Source: Bacteriovoracaceae bacterium UBA6153
GTDB taxonomy: Bacteria > Bdellovibrionota > Bacteriovoracia > Bacteriovoracales > Bacteriovoracaceae
Assembly: GCA_002428265.1 (NCBI GenBank)
Contig: DIUR01000018.1
Coordinates: 124,001-188,000 of the forward strand
Length of the DNA: 64,000 nt
Reading direction: 5' to 3'
Shown: positions 23,434 to 32,340 of the stretch, piece after piece
Numbering within the stretch: position 1 is the first letter of the stretch
Layout of the letters: each line of letters opens with the position of its first letter
Program-made: the position numbers and the translations under genes
Notes under the pieces: model-generated
Database searches by the model: none
What the model was told of the DNA's origin: nothing
What the model saw: the letters and a program-made list of their open reading frames with translations, nothing else

Positions 23434-24227
23434 TTAAAAACTTAAAAAAATACTTTAGTCTTTACGGCGCCATGTTTAAAGCAAGTGTGATTGCCGATCT
23501 CGAGTACCGTGCAAACTTCTTTACCAGAATTGCCACTGACATTCTTTGGTATATCGCTCAGATTATGACTTTTGAAGTTTTGTATCAGCACACTGAAAGA
23601 ATCGGAGACTGGGATAAATACCAGATGAGAGTCTTTCTAGGCCTTCTTTTTATCATTGATGCTCTTTATATGATTGTGATTCACGAGAACTTAGAAAATA
23701 TTACTGAAAAGGTAAGAAAAGGAGATCTCGATCTTCTTTTAGCAAAACCTGTAAACTCTCAATTCATGCTCACTCTTCAAAAAGCAAACACTGCTATTTT
23801 TGGAAACCTTATTCTAGCATTGAGCTGGTTTTTCTATGCTCTTACGGGCCTTCCCGACTTTAACTATGAAAGACTTCTTTGGATGCTCATCCTGATTCCA
23901 TGTAGTTTAGCCGTTATTTATTCAATACGTTTTATGTTTTCAGCGACCGCTGTTATTTTCACACGCTCAGAAAACCTGCAGTTTTTATGGTGGCAGATCT
24001 ATAAGCTTGGGATGAGACCAGACTCTATGTACACGCCGTATATTAAGTTTGCTGTCCTAACTGTGCTTCCGGTAGGAGTGATCGTCAGTGTTCCCGCAAG
24101 AGCACTACTAAATCCACCAGAGCTCTCTTATCTTTTATGGCCACTAGTTCTTGCGCCCATTTTAATTTATGGAACCCATAGATTCTGGAATTATGCTTTA
24201 AAATTTTACAGTAGTGCGAGTTCGTAA
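23430..24227 (+). CDS. ABC-2 family transporter permease (DUF990-like), second subunit
   Basis: 265 residues, six predicted membrane helices, with the equivalent loop KVRKGDLDLLLAKPVNSQF. Overlaps the first permease by four bases (ATGA). ATPase plus two related permeases is the complete set for this exporter type. Confidence 0.82.
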   Translation: MIKNLKKYFSLYGAMFKASVIADLEYRANFFTRIATDILWYIAQIMTFEVLYQHTERIGDWDKYQMRVFLGLLFIIDALYMIVIHENLENITEKVRKGDLDLLLAKPVNSQFMLTLQKANTAIFGNLILALSWFFYALTGLPDFNYERLLWMLILIPCSLAVIYSIRFMFSATAVIFTRSENLQFLWWQIYKLGMRPDSMYTPYIKFAVLTVLPVGVIVSVPARALLNPPELSYLLWPLVLAPILIYGTHRFWNYALKFYSSASS

Positions 24228-24230
24228 GAA

Positions 24231-24833
24231 TTATTTTACAAAATCTAGTCTGGTATAAACAAGAGTTCTGTTATTGGCCGGCATTTCATAATCTTTATAG
24301 AGAGTGAATCCATTTTTAATCATGTTGGCGTTGACGTCTTCAAAGGCCCTTATTCCGCTTTCCGGATTTCTCTCTTTTAGCCATACATTAAAATTTGCGT
24401 TTGACTCGCTCGTAAATTCACCATTGTAATTAAACGGTCCATAAATAATAACCTGAGAGCCTTCTCTTAAGCGCGTGCCTAATTCTTTCATCAGTGTCTT
24501 ACACTGCTTCCAGCTCATAATATGAAATGTATTAGCAGTAAAAATAACATCGTAAGGGACTCTGGGAAAATTATCTTTTCCTACTTCATATAAAAATGGG
24601 CCTTTAATATTTTCTACTTTGGCCTTTGCTAAAACATCTTTAATCATTTGCTGATTGGAAGCGACGTCAGATGTCGTCCAAACAACATTTTTTAATTGAG
24701 GTGCCATAAAGACAGCGTGCTGAGCAGAGCCTGATCCTATTTCAAAGATTTTAACAGTATCGTCTCCGATAACTTCTTTTAAAACTTCAAATATAGGCCC
24801 TTGATTACGGTCAGATGGTGTTTCATTTTTCAT
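24231..24833 (-). CDS. DUF938-family SAM-dependent methyltransferase-like protein
   Basis: 200 residues with a Rossmann SAM site FEIGSGSAQHAVFMAPQL (motif I, about 29-47), the VIFTANTFHIMSW stretch and YGPFNYNGEFTSESN, all typical of DUF938. Function of the family is uncertain. Convergent with the exporter operon. Confidence 0.85.
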   Translation of the reverse strand: MKNETPSDRNQGPIFEVLKEVIGDDTVKIFEIGSGSAQHAVFMAPQLKNVVWTTSDVASNQQMIKDVLAKAKVENIKGPFLYEVGKDNFPRVPYDVIFTANTFHIMSWKQCKTLMKELGTRLREGSQVIIYGPFNYNGEFTSESNANFNVWLKERNPESGIRAFEDVNANMIKNGFTLYKDYEMPANNRTLVYTRLDFVK

Positions 24834-24913
24834 TCAGTAAAGATAGCATACTTAACAAATTGAAACAAACCTCTTAACATTATGTAAGTATACTAAAAAC
24901 CCAAGGCCCATTT

Positions 24914-25825
24914 GTGATTACTGCAACATCTCTTAAGAAAAATTTCGGCGACTTCTCTGCCGTCAACGGTATTAATCTTCAGGTTAATAAAGGTGAATGT
25001 TTTGGATTATTAGGCCCCAATGGCGCCGGTAAATCGACTTTCATCAATATGACTTACGGTACAGTCAAAAGATCATCTGGTGACTTAAAAATCTTTGGTT
25101 ATGACCCTGACACTAACAGCAGAGAAATTAAATACAGACTGGGAGTTGTCACTCAAGACAATGCTCTGGATGAAAGTCTTACTGTTTTAGAAAATATGCA
25201 GATTTATTGTGCATTCATTGGCGTAGCGCGGGCCGATAGAAAAAAGCGCATTGAAGATTTATTAGAGTATATGAATCTTGGACATAAAAGAGATGCTCTT
25301 ATCCAGACTCTTTCTGGAGGAATGAAGCGCAGACTAGTCTTCGTTCGTGCCCTTCTTGGTAATCCTGAACTGCTTATTTTAGATGAACCAACCACTGGTC
25401 TTGATCCAGCTGTCAGGCATTTATTATGGGGAAAAGTTCGCGAGCTTCATCAAACTGGAACGACTATTGTTCTTACAACTCACTACATGCATGAAGCTGA
25501 AGTTCTTTGTAACAGGCTCGTCATCATGAATCATGGATTGGTTGCTGCTGAGGGCTCACCTCAAAAAATGATTAAAGAGCATGCTCCAGGATATGTGGGA
25601 ATTTTTAATATTGAAGATCAGAATAAAATTAAAAGTATTATTGCAGGACGAGACTCATATGACTTTGTAGAAGATACCTCTGGTGTGTATCTAAGAACTC
25701 AGACACTTTCAGACTTAACATCTTTTCACTCTGATCATGGATTAACGCCACTCCAAATCAGACCAAGTAATCTTGAAGATGTCTTTTTAAAACTTACGGG
25801 TAAGGAGCTCTCTGTCGATGCTTAA
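24914..25825 (+). CDS. ABC-2 transporter ATP-binding protein (NodI/NatA-like)
   Basis: 303 residues from a GTG start. Walker A GPNGAGKST (about 34-42), signature LSGGMKRRL, Walker B LLILDEPTTGLD and HYMHEAE; the C-terminal extension ends in NLEDVFLKLTGKEL, usual for drug or polysaccharide exporter ATPases of the NodI group. No good ribosome site. Overlaps the permease gene by eight bases. Confidence 0.87.
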   Translation: MITATSLKKNFGDFSAVNGINLQVNKGECFGLLGPNGAGKSTFINMTYGTVKRSSGDLKIFGYDPDTNSREIKYRLGVVTQDNALDESLTVLENMQIYCAFIGVARADRKKRIEDLLEYMNLGHKRDALIQTLSGGMKRRLVFVRALLGNPELLILDEPTTGLDPAVRHLLWGKVRELHQTGTTIVLTTHYMHEAEVLCNRLVIMNHGLVAAEGSPQKMIKEHAPGYVGIFNIEDQNKIKSIIAGRDSYDFVEDTSGVYLRTQTLSDLTSFHSDHGLTPLQIRPSNLEDVFLKLTGKELSVDA

Positions 25826-26588
25826 TTCATTAAAACTTTGCATGCATATCACTCATAGAAACTGGATCGTTTATAAAAAAGATTTAATTGCTAATATTTC
25901 TCCAACTGTTGCTGACCCGGCACTGGTTCTCGTCTCTCTTGGACTTGGATTAGGATCTTTCATCACCAATGTTGAAGGTATGACTTATATGCAGTTTTTG
26001 GCACCAGGATTAACTGTGGCCACAGCACTTTTCACATCTTTTTTTGAAAGCAGTTATGGATTTTATGTCCGTATGACTTTCGAAAATGTTTATAAGGCCA
26101 TGCTGACAACACCAATTGGTGTAAAAGAAGTCGTCATGGGGGAAATGATCTGGGTTGGACTAAAAGGCGCCGTCATGGCCGTAGGTGTGGCCATTGTTCT
26201 TGCTCTTTTTGGGCTCATGAGCAATCCATGGTTAATTCCGACTTTAGCGTCAGTAGGTTTTTTAGTGGCACTTCCTTGTGGTGCACTCGGACTCCTTTCT
26301 TCTGCACTCGTTAATAACATGAACCAGTTTCAAACGGTTTATTCTTTTTTAATTGCGCCACTTTATTTTTTATCGGGAATCTTTTTTCCGATTTCACAGA
26401 TGGCAACTCCTGTGAGAATTGTCGCTGAGTTTTTTCCACTTATTCATGGAGTAAGACTAGCACAGGCCTTATTCTGGCAAAGAGGAATAGGCGAGGCTTT
26501 TTTATACAGCGGAACAATCTTAGTTGTTCAAAGTATAATTTTATGTGCCCTCGCCTATCACTTTATTAAAAAGAAATTAATTAATTAG
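25818..26588 (+). CDS. ABC-2 transporter permease (NodJ-like)
   Basis: 256 residues, six predicted helices, with the FESSYGFYVRMTFENVYKAMLTTPIGVKEVVMGE loop split by the second helix and the LSGIFFPISQMATPVRIVAEFFPLIHGVRL signature of NodJ-type permeases. Coupled to the ATPase gene by overlap. Substrate unknown. Confidence 0.85.
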   Translation: MLNSLKLCMHITHRNWIVYKKDLIANISPTVADPALVLVSLGLGLGSFITNVEGMTYMQFLAPGLTVATALFTSFFESSYGFYVRMTFENVYKAMLTTPIGVKEVVMGEMIWVGLKGAVMAVGVAIVLALFGLMSNPWLIPTLASVGFLVALPCGALGLLSSALVNNMNQFQTVYSFLIAPLYFLSGIFFPISQMATPVRIVAEFFPLIHGVRLAQALFWQRGIGEAFLYSGTILVVQSIILCALAYHFIKKKLIN

Positions 26589-26590
26589 TT

Positions 26591-27412
26591 TTAACCTTTT
26601 GAAATATTAATCAACTGGTTGGCGCGGTCTCTGATTGTATCAATCAGTGTTTTTTTCTGATCGGGTGAGATTCTATTTAACATCGAAGTGACAAAGCCAG
26701 TAACCTGTCGAGTTTTAGCTTCAGCTATCTTTGCATAGCCTGGTTCTCGCAAAGATTCATATGAAGTAAAAAGTTTTTGAACGTAATTTTTTCGTGCGCT
26801 TTGATCTGAGTTCACAAAATGATAAACCATCTTTTGGCGGTTATAAACTGCTTCCTGTGCTGTCGGTGGAGTTGTACTTACAAAGTTCTTTATTTCTTTT
26901 TTCTGATTGGAGGTGACTGATCCCATCCAAGAATCAAAATGCTTTTTCATTTTGTCGTAATCTTTTTTTTGCGGCTCCTCTTTTAAGTCAGCTGCTTTTT
27001 TATCAAACTCTTTTTGAAAGTATGCTATTTGAGCGGGACTTAATTTTTCTACAAATAATACAGCATTAGGTGTAAAGATCCTTAGCCCCTGGTAAAAAAG
27101 ATTTTCAAGGCGCTTATAGCTTGTATAAACAAATGCTGAGTCAATCGTTGATCTGGAACTTAAAGTGTCGGCTGCATTGAGCATTTCTGACGCCAATTGG
27201 GGAAAAATGGTCTTTTTCACATGATCAATATCGCGGCTTAAGGCCTCTCGTAACCAGCTCGTCTGATCTCTGGTTAAATCAAAATAGCCATCAACTTTAT
27301 TAGTAATATATGAATTAGCGAGGTTAACGGCCAGGTCAATTCGTGAACAGGAGACAATGCTGGTGAGAGTAATAAGTAGCAGGCCTGCGATAAGAGAAAA
27401 TTTATTTTTCAT
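26591..27412 (-). CDS. DUF6279-like lipoprotein
   Basis: 273 residues. Start at 27412 has GAGG seven bases in front and yields a lipoprotein signal with lipobox IVSC (Cys 22). The rest is predicted helical, with YFDLTRDQTSWLREALSRDIDHVKKTIFPQLASEM, as in a family of Gram-negative lipoproteins of unknown role. Outer- or inner-membrane anchored in the periplasm. Confidence 0.72.
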   Translation of the reverse strand: MKNKFSLIAGLLLITLTSIVSCSRIDLAVNLANSYITNKVDGYFDLTRDQTSWLREALSRDIDHVKKTIFPQLASEMLNAADTLSSRSTIDSAFVYTSYKRLENLFYQGLRIFTPNAVLFVEKLSPAQIAYFQKEFDKKAADLKEEPQKKDYDKMKKHFDSWMGSVTSNQKKEIKNFVSTTPPTAQEAVYNRQKMVYHFVNSDQSARKNYVQKLFTSYESLREPGYAKIAEAKTRQVTGFVTSMLNRISPDQKKTLIDTIRDRANQLINISKG

Positions 27413-27498
27413 AACATACCTCACTAATGTTAGTAGCAATAGCTATGCCCAAAAGAGACTATTTACTTAAGTTAAATGATGCTCTAATGACTGTCGCG

Positions 27499-29214
27499 CT
27501 AGAAAATTTTTTCTCTGATTTCCCAGTAGTGTTTTTGCTTTCTGGCGATAACATACACTGGTATACGAAAACGCTGCTGCTCTTTTATTACATCATCAGC
27601 ATTATTAATCCTTAAGGGCCTTTCAGGAAGACGATTATGCATTCGAGTAAAGTTAAAATAAAAAGCGCGAGCATCCTCTGGTGTGTTTAAATAAAAAATT
27701 TCTCTTAAGTGTTCGCCGTCGTAGTCATAATATTTTATTTCTATTCTCTCGTTTCCCTTCTTATCGTAGTTTTTTTCAAAGCTCATAGAATCAGGCTTCA
27801 TTATATGAGCATCCTTTAAACTCATGGCCTCTTTAAGTTTGGCGTCGTTATCAACTAAGAGATGCTTACAATGAGCACAGGCTCTGGCCGCTATATCATT
27901 TTCTTCACCACACTGATCACAGCGCTTGAATCTAAATCTATACCCACATGCTTCGATTTCTCCGCTAATTGGATCTTCGAAGGCCCCGCGGCAGCGTCTC
28001 CCAAAATGCTCAACAACTTCTTCATGCTCTACGATTCCCCAAAAGTCATTGTGATGCCCGCACTGAGGACACTCAATATCAACCATGACTGAGTTCGGAG
28101 AAGGTTTATCCTCATCTATTTCAGGAGAAAAAATATCATGCCCTAATCCTGTGTAGTCGAGAACAAGGCAGTCTGTTTTGCCAGGACTCAGGCGAAGTCC
28201 TCGTCCAATAATTTGCTGGTATAAACTCACTGATTCAGTCGGACGAAGAATGGCGATAACATCAACATGAGGAGCATCAAAACCAGTTGTGAGAACTGAG
28301 ACATTTACCAGAAATTTTATTTTTTTGAGTTTAAAGTCAGTAATAATTTCATCGCGCTCGCTATCTTCTGTTTCTCCCGTAACAAGGGCAGATCCCATTG
28401 GAAGAAGAGTGAGAATCTCACGGGCATGGGCCACAGAACTGGTAAAGATCATAACCCCTTGTCTATCGTGGGCCATCTCAATAATATTTTTTATAATCGT
28501 CGGCGTAATTCTTTTTTGGTCTTTTAAAACCCCTTCTATTTCTTTTTGAGAGTAACGATGCCTTTCTAGGTCTAGACTAGAAAAATCATAACAAGCAACG
28601 GGAGAATCGATTTTAATCGGTGGAGTTAAGAATTTATTTTTGATCATAAATCCTAAAGAGAGATCAAAAATGCATTTGATAAAAAACCGCTCTTCGTTGG
28701 TTTTTAAATCCTCTTTGTGAGCATTGTATTGATAAATCCATCCCTGCCCAAATCTGTAAGGGGTAGCAGTTAATCCTAGAATACATAAATTTGGACTTTT
28801 TTCTCTCAGCTTTGTTATAACCTGAAAATACTGAGTGTCTCCTGTCATCGAAACTCGATGGCATTCATCTATGACTAAAAGAGAAAACTCTTGAAAAAAA
28901 TCTTCTTTGGCGTTGGCAACGGATTGAATACTTCCAAAGATGACTTTTTGGTTAATATCTTTTCTGGATAGACCCGCTGAAAAAATCCCAGCTTCTAGAT
29001 CATAACTTTCATACTTGGCATGGTTTTGTTCAACCAGCTCTTTTACGTGAGCAAGAACCAATACTCGTCCACGTGCAACTCGGGCCAGCTCAGCAATGAC
29101 TAAGCTTTTCCCTGCGCCTGTGGGAAGAACAATGACGGCCGGTGAATTTTCTTTTTGAAAATGCTTTATCGTATTTTTGACAGCATCTTCTTGATAGGGT
29201 CTAAGCTTGTACAT
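27499..29214 (-). CDS. radD: RadD-type DEAD/DEAH helicase
   Basis: 571 residues, close to the 586 of E. coli RadD (YejH), and colinear over the whole length: LRPYQEDAV, Walker A LPTGAGKS, DECHR, GLTATPYR, then NVSVLTTGFDAPHVD and QQIIGRGLRLSPGKTDCLVLDY, followed by the zinc region CPQCGHHNDFWG, FGRRCRG, RFKRCDQCGEENDIAARACAHC and the terminal HYWEIREK. RadD works with RecA and SSB in recombination repair. Start at 29214 is two bases beyond the stop of the upstream gene. Confidence 0.93.
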   Translation of the reverse strand: MYKLRPYQEDAVKNTIKHFQKENSPAVIVLPTGAGKSLVIAELARVARGRVLVLAHVKELVEQNHAKYESYDLEAGIFSAGLSRKDINQKVIFGSIQSVANAKEDFFQEFSLLVIDECHRVSMTGDTQYFQVITKLREKSPNLCILGLTATPYRFGQGWIYQYNAHKEDLKTNEERFFIKCIFDLSLGFMIKNKFLTPPIKIDSPVACYDFSSLDLERHRYSQKEIEGVLKDQKRITPTIIKNIIEMAHDRQGVMIFTSSVAHAREILTLLPMGSALVTGETEDSERDEIITDFKLKKIKFLVNVSVLTTGFDAPHVDVIAILRPTESVSLYQQIIGRGLRLSPGKTDCLVLDYTGLGHDIFSPEIDEDKPSPNSVMVDIECPQCGHHNDFWGIVEHEEVVEHFGRRCRGAFEDPISGEIEACGYRFRFKRCDQCGEENDIAARACAHCKHLLVDNDAKLKEAMSLKDAHIMKPDSMSFEKNYDKKGNERIEIKYYDYDGEHLREIFYLNTPEDARAFYFNFTRMHNRLPERPLRINNADDVIKEQQRFRIPVYVIARKQKHYWEIREKIF

Positions 29215-29215
29215 T

Positions 29216-29806
29216 TTATCTGTTGAAGACTGCAGTAATGAAATAAGCAATAGTTTGTGCTTTATTGCTTCCTTGCAAAGTTAAAGGAAGGCCAAGACGG
29301 TCATTTGAAAAAATTTCCATATTACCAATGCCTTGTTCGTTAGATACTGGAAAACTGACAAACCATAGGTTGTCTGCTGTTTTTACGATTTTAAACATCT
29401 CGACTTTTTTATTTCCCAGCATAACAATTTCATTCACTAGCCATTCAGTGCTTGAACCATCATGAAAGATTTGAGGCTCAGCTGTTCCTGAAAAAATAAA
29501 TTTTGCTGTTCCCAGATAATTATCGACTGCAGTCTGGATAAAATCCGGAGTTTCAAGATTCTTTTCAGTTTTTTGACAGATGGAATCTATTTGATTTTTT
29601 CTTACACACATGAATCCATCTTTTTTTAGGTCTTTAATTCGCGCCTTTCCTGCTTCAGTCATGTGACTAGTGGTTTCAGCTGTGCGCTTTTTTGTAAGAA
29701 GGACTTCTCTAATGTAGTTGTATTCTCCTGAAGGACGAAATTCCGGCATAGCGGCCATGGCAGAAAATGAAAGAATCAGGAAAGAAAAAAATAAAAATTG
29801 TTTCAA
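29216..29806 (-). CDS. Secreted protein of unknown function
   Basis: 196 residues from a TTG start chosen because AGAGG stands six bases before it and it opens a clean signal peptide (MKQFLFFSFLILSFSAMAA); an ATG 30 bases upstream adds a charged stretch without a ribosome site. The mature protein contains two Cys and ends in a hydrophobic segment. No family recognised. Its stop abuts the radD start. Confidence 0.65.
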   Translation of the reverse strand: MKQFLFFSFLILSFSAMAAMPEFRPSGEYNYIREVLLTKKRTAETTSHMTEAGKARIKDLKKDGFMCVRKNQIDSICQKTEKNLETPDFIQTAVDNYLGTAKFIFSGTAEPQIFHDGSSTEWLVNEIVMLGNKKVEMFKIVKTADNLWFVSFPVSNEQGIGNMEIFSNDRLGLPLTLQGSNKAQTIAYFITAVFNR

Positions 29807-29853
29807 GCTACACCTCTTAGCTAAAAAGTGTAGCATGCCTTTTTAAGGAAGTC

Positions 29854-30222
29854 TTACTGGATTTGACGGTTGTAGATACCGCAAAGATGTCCTTCATCAT
29901 CGACGATTGCAAGGCTATCAATTTGATTTAAGTCCATGAGTCTCAGGCATTCTTTTTCAGTGGCCGTCTCGCGCATTGTCACACCAACAGGTTTCATCAC
30001 CTGCTCAGCATTAAGGGCCGACGGAGAGACACTTTGGTCAACTGATTTTGCAGAAATATCATTCCCGTAGATTTTTCCTACCAAGTGCTTTTCCAAAATT
30101 GTATCTACAACCATTATTTCATTGGCATTATTGTCTTCCATTATTTTTATTATGTTATCAATGCTAGTGAGCGGTGTACAAATCAAGGGTTCGGTTGTCA
30201 TGAGGTCTCTGATATCGTTCAT
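29854..30222 (-). CDS. CBS-pair domain protein (copy 1)
   Basis: 122 residues, two CBS motifs back to back and nothing else: MTTEPLICTPLTSIDNIIKIMEDNNANEIMVVD then MKPVGVTMRETATEKECLRLMDLNQIDSLAIVDDEGHLCGI. CBS pairs sense adenosine nucleotides. Start at 30222 follows AAAGGAGACCATT. It overlaps the DUF72 gene end by 59 bases, so it is probably the last gene of that operon; a TGCTACCCAGAATGCA sequence inside DUF72 is only a poor sigma-54 match. One of four such proteins within 6 kb. Confidence 0.82.
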   Translation of the reverse strand: MNDIRDLMTTEPLICTPLTSIDNIIKIMEDNNANEIMVVDTILEKHLVGKIYGNDISAKSVDQSVSPSALNAEQVMKPVGVTMRETATEKECLRLMDLNQIDSLAIVDDEGHLCGIYNRQIQ

Positions 30223-30922
30223 AATGGTCTCCTTTGTTGATAATTGTAACTGCATTCTGGGTAGCATAACCAAAAGTTGTGTTGTCAAAAATACACCAGA
30301 CTTCTTTATCTAATTTTTTCATTTCCTCATAGAGGTTATCAAGATAGCTTTGTGGGTAATCACTCTTATAAATTTCAGGACTGCCGTGAAGCCTATAGTA
30401 ACTTATTTCACTCTCTATAAAATTAGGACAAACTTCGGGATCAGCAATCACTTTTGAAACATTGTATTTTTTCATAAGCTTTATTGACTCTTCAGACATC
30501 CACGTAAGGTTTCTGGCCTCGAGTGCGATAACACCATTAAAGTGATCTCTAATAGTTTTATAAAATCTATCCATGAGAGTTTCGTTGAAATTCTGACTTT
30601 TAGGAAACTGAACAAGTAGCACTCTCCATTTTTCACCTAACTCAGAAATTCCTTCAAGGTTTGCGGAAAGATCAGCTATATCAACAGATAATCCGCACTC
30701 GTGAGTAAATCTTTTATTAAGTTTTACGCTGAAACGAAAATCTGCAGGAGTGCTCTCTGCCCATTTTCTAAAAGATTTTGGCAAATGATCTTTATAAAAA
30801 GTCGTATTGATTTCTACAGCATTCAGAATTTTAGAATATCGCTCAAGATGAGTTCCAACTTCTGGAAAATGTTCTGCGGCTATTTTGGGAATACTCCAGG
30901 CAGCTGTTCCGGTGTAAATCAT
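30164..30922 (-). CDS. DUF72-family protein
   Basis: 252 residues, TIM-barrel-like DUF72 family (YecE type): IYTGTAAWSIPK start, LNAVEINTTFYKDHLPKSFRKWAESTPADFRFSVKLNKRFTH, and YYRLHG plus the CIFDNTTFGYATQNAV ending. Biochemical role unknown. ATG overlaps the stop of the preceding GST gene by four bases. Confidence 0.87.
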   Translation of the reverse strand: MIYTGTAAWSIPKIAAEHFPEVGTHLERYSKILNAVEINTTFYKDHLPKSFRKWAESTPADFRFSVKLNKRFTHECGLSVDIADLSANLEGISELGEKWRVLLVQFPKSQNFNETLMDRFYKTIRDHFNGVIALEARNLTWMSEESIKLMKKYNVSKVIADPEVCPNFIESEISYYRLHGSPEIYKSDYPQSYLDNLYEEMKKLDKEVWCIFDNTTFGYATQNAVTIINKGDHYERYQRPHDNRTLDLYTAH

Positions 30923-31920
30923 GCGAGTGCACTCTCTGTTACATCGCTCAATTTAGGTGGAGCAATATCAGGTTTAGCCTCTGTACTCTCCGGGACTAAT
31001 AAACTAGGCCCTTTGGGAACGATCTGATGAGGATTAATTTGAATCTGTGAATAGTAGTAATGCTTTTTTATGTGATCAAAGTCAGTTGTTTCTTGAAAGG
31101 CCTTAAGTTCATAAAGCATACTTAAATAACGTGATAAATTTTTATACTCTCTAATCATCTTCACGTTGCACTTAAAGTGAACGTAATAAACTGGATCAAA
31201 TCTTATGAGAGTTGTAAAAAGTCTAACATCAGCTTCTGTTAATACACTTCCAGTAAGAGTCTCCTGCTCACTTAACCTGTCTTCTATCGTATCAAGTGCC
31301 TCGAAAAGCGCCGAAACATTTTTATCATAAGCACTCTGGGTAAGCGCAAACCCTGTCTTATATACACCGTTATTGATGCTGTCATATATATAAGAATTTA
31401 TCTGATCAATTTCAGATCTCAGGGCCTCTGGATAATAATCATTTGTATCCCCAGTGATTGAATTAAAGGCCGAATTAAAAATCCGGATAATTTCAGAGGA
31501 TTCATTATTGACGATAGTATTTGTTTTTTTATCAAACAACAGCGGGACTGTGACTTTTCCAGTAAAGTTCGGATCAGACTGCTGATAAATTTCGTAAAGA
31601 AATTTTTTATTTAAAGCTGTATCTGGAATGACACCTGGAAAATCTTCTTTAAACGTCCATCCGTCTTCAAGCATGACAGGACTCAATATAGACATTGTGA
31701 TTAAACTTTCTAATTTTTTAAGCTTTAAAAAAATATACACTCTGCTTGCCCACGGACATGCGAGAGAAATATATAGATGGTACCTGCCTGTTTCAGGAGG
31801 ATATTTGCCCCCTTCAACAATCGTGTCCCTGAATGTTGAGTCAGTGCGGTTAAATTCCCCGTCTTTATCTTTAGGAATTAAATTTTCTTTGACCCAAGTC
31901 CCTTGTTTTAATTTTCCCAT
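30919..31920 (-). CDS. Glutathionyl-hydroquinone reductase (GST Xi class)
   Basis: 333 residues. The catalytic CPWA (YISLACPWASR, near residues 53-60), VPLLFDKKTNTIVNNESSEIIRIFN and the SGSVLTEADVRLFTTLIRFDPVY-like segment in the helical domain identify the YqjG/ECM4 family, which uses glutathione to reduce glutathionyl-hydroquinones. A C-terminal Pro-rich extension of about 30 residues is unusual. Coupled downstream to DUF72 and upstream overlaps the 40-residue gene. Confidence 0.88.
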   Translation of the reverse strand: MGKLKQGTWVKENLIPKDKDGEFNRTDSTFRDTIVEGGKYPPETGRYHLYISLACPWASRVYIFLKLKKLESLITMSILSPVMLEDGWTFKEDFPGVIPDTALNKKFLYEIYQQSDPNFTGKVTVPLLFDKKTNTIVNNESSEIIRIFNSAFNSITGDTNDYYPEALRSEIDQINSYIYDSINNGVYKTGFALTQSAYDKNVSALFEALDTIEDRLSEQETLTGSVLTEADVRLFTTLIRFDPVYYVHFKCNVKMIREYKNLSRYLSMLYELKAFQETTDFDHIKKHYYYSQIQINPHQIVPKGPSLLVPESTEAKPDIAPPKLSDVTESALA

Positions 31921-32030
31921 TTAGTTTCACTCGCTTCCGGACCTAGCCATACAAATATAAGCTGATCTTCATGCGTTGAAATGAGGAAATGATCCACGTT
32001 GTCTTCAGTCATATACATATCCATTGTCAT
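31908..32030 (-). CDS. 40-residue protein of unknown function
   Basis: Starts MTMDMYMTEDNVDHFLISTH after an excellent GGAGGGTTAT site; longer frames upstream lie before the predicted transcript start. Acidic, with a hydrophobic core LIFVWLGPEA. Its end overlaps the GST start by 13 bases. Behind a sigma-54 promoter at 32056, so it heads the GST-DUF72-CBS operon. Confidence 0.65.
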   Translation of the reverse strand: MTMDMYMTEDNVDHFLISTHEDQLIFVWLGPEASETKWEN

Positions 32031-32055
32031 ATAACCCTCCTTAATGAAGGGATAA

Positions 32056-32071
32056 TGCAACCTGAAGGCCA
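32056..32071 (-). promoter_or_regulatory. Sigma-54 (-24/-12) promoter (leftward)
   Basis: Minus strand TGGCCTTCAGGTTGCA, ten-base spacing, 26 bases before the 40-residue gene. Back-to-back with the rightward promoter at 32073. Confidence 0.8.
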
Positions 32072-32072
32072 A

Positions 32073-32088
32073 TGGCACACATAATGCA
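32073..32088 (+). promoter_or_regulatory. Sigma-54 (-24/-12) promoter (rightward)
   Basis: TGGCACACATAATGCA, ten-base spacing. Its -24 is one base from the -24 of the leftward promoter, so the two holoenzymes would compete or share an activator. Confidence 0.8.
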
Positions 32089-32112
32089 ACTATTATAAAA
32101 GAGGGAGGATCT

Positions 32113-32340
32113 ATGGACATAATTAATGAAATAAAATGTATGAGTGACAAATTTAAACACTGGCTATCGCGCTTTGAGGAACCTGTCTCAATATCTACTA
32201 AAGAAAGTAGAAATGCTCAAGACCACGCCTTCAGTGAAGAAGAATTATTGGATCAAGCTTCCATGGAAAGCTTTCCAGCAAGTGATCCTCCTGGATACAG
32301 ATCTAAAACGAGAAAAGATAAAGCTAATCACTGTCATTAA
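32113..32340 (+). CDS. Small protein with ESFPASDPPGY motif
   Basis: 75 residues after AGGGAGGATCT. The C-terminal third contains EEELLDQASMESFPASDPPGY, a short motif that recurs in many small uncharacterised bacterial proteins (form DEAxxESFPASDPP). N-terminus is amphipathic (MDIINEIKCMSDKFKHWL). Function unknown. Driven by the rightward sigma-54 promoter. Confidence 0.75.
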   Translation: MDIINEIKCMSDKFKHWLSRFEEPVSISTKESRNAQDHAFSEEELLDQASMESFPASDPPGYRSKTRKDKANHCH

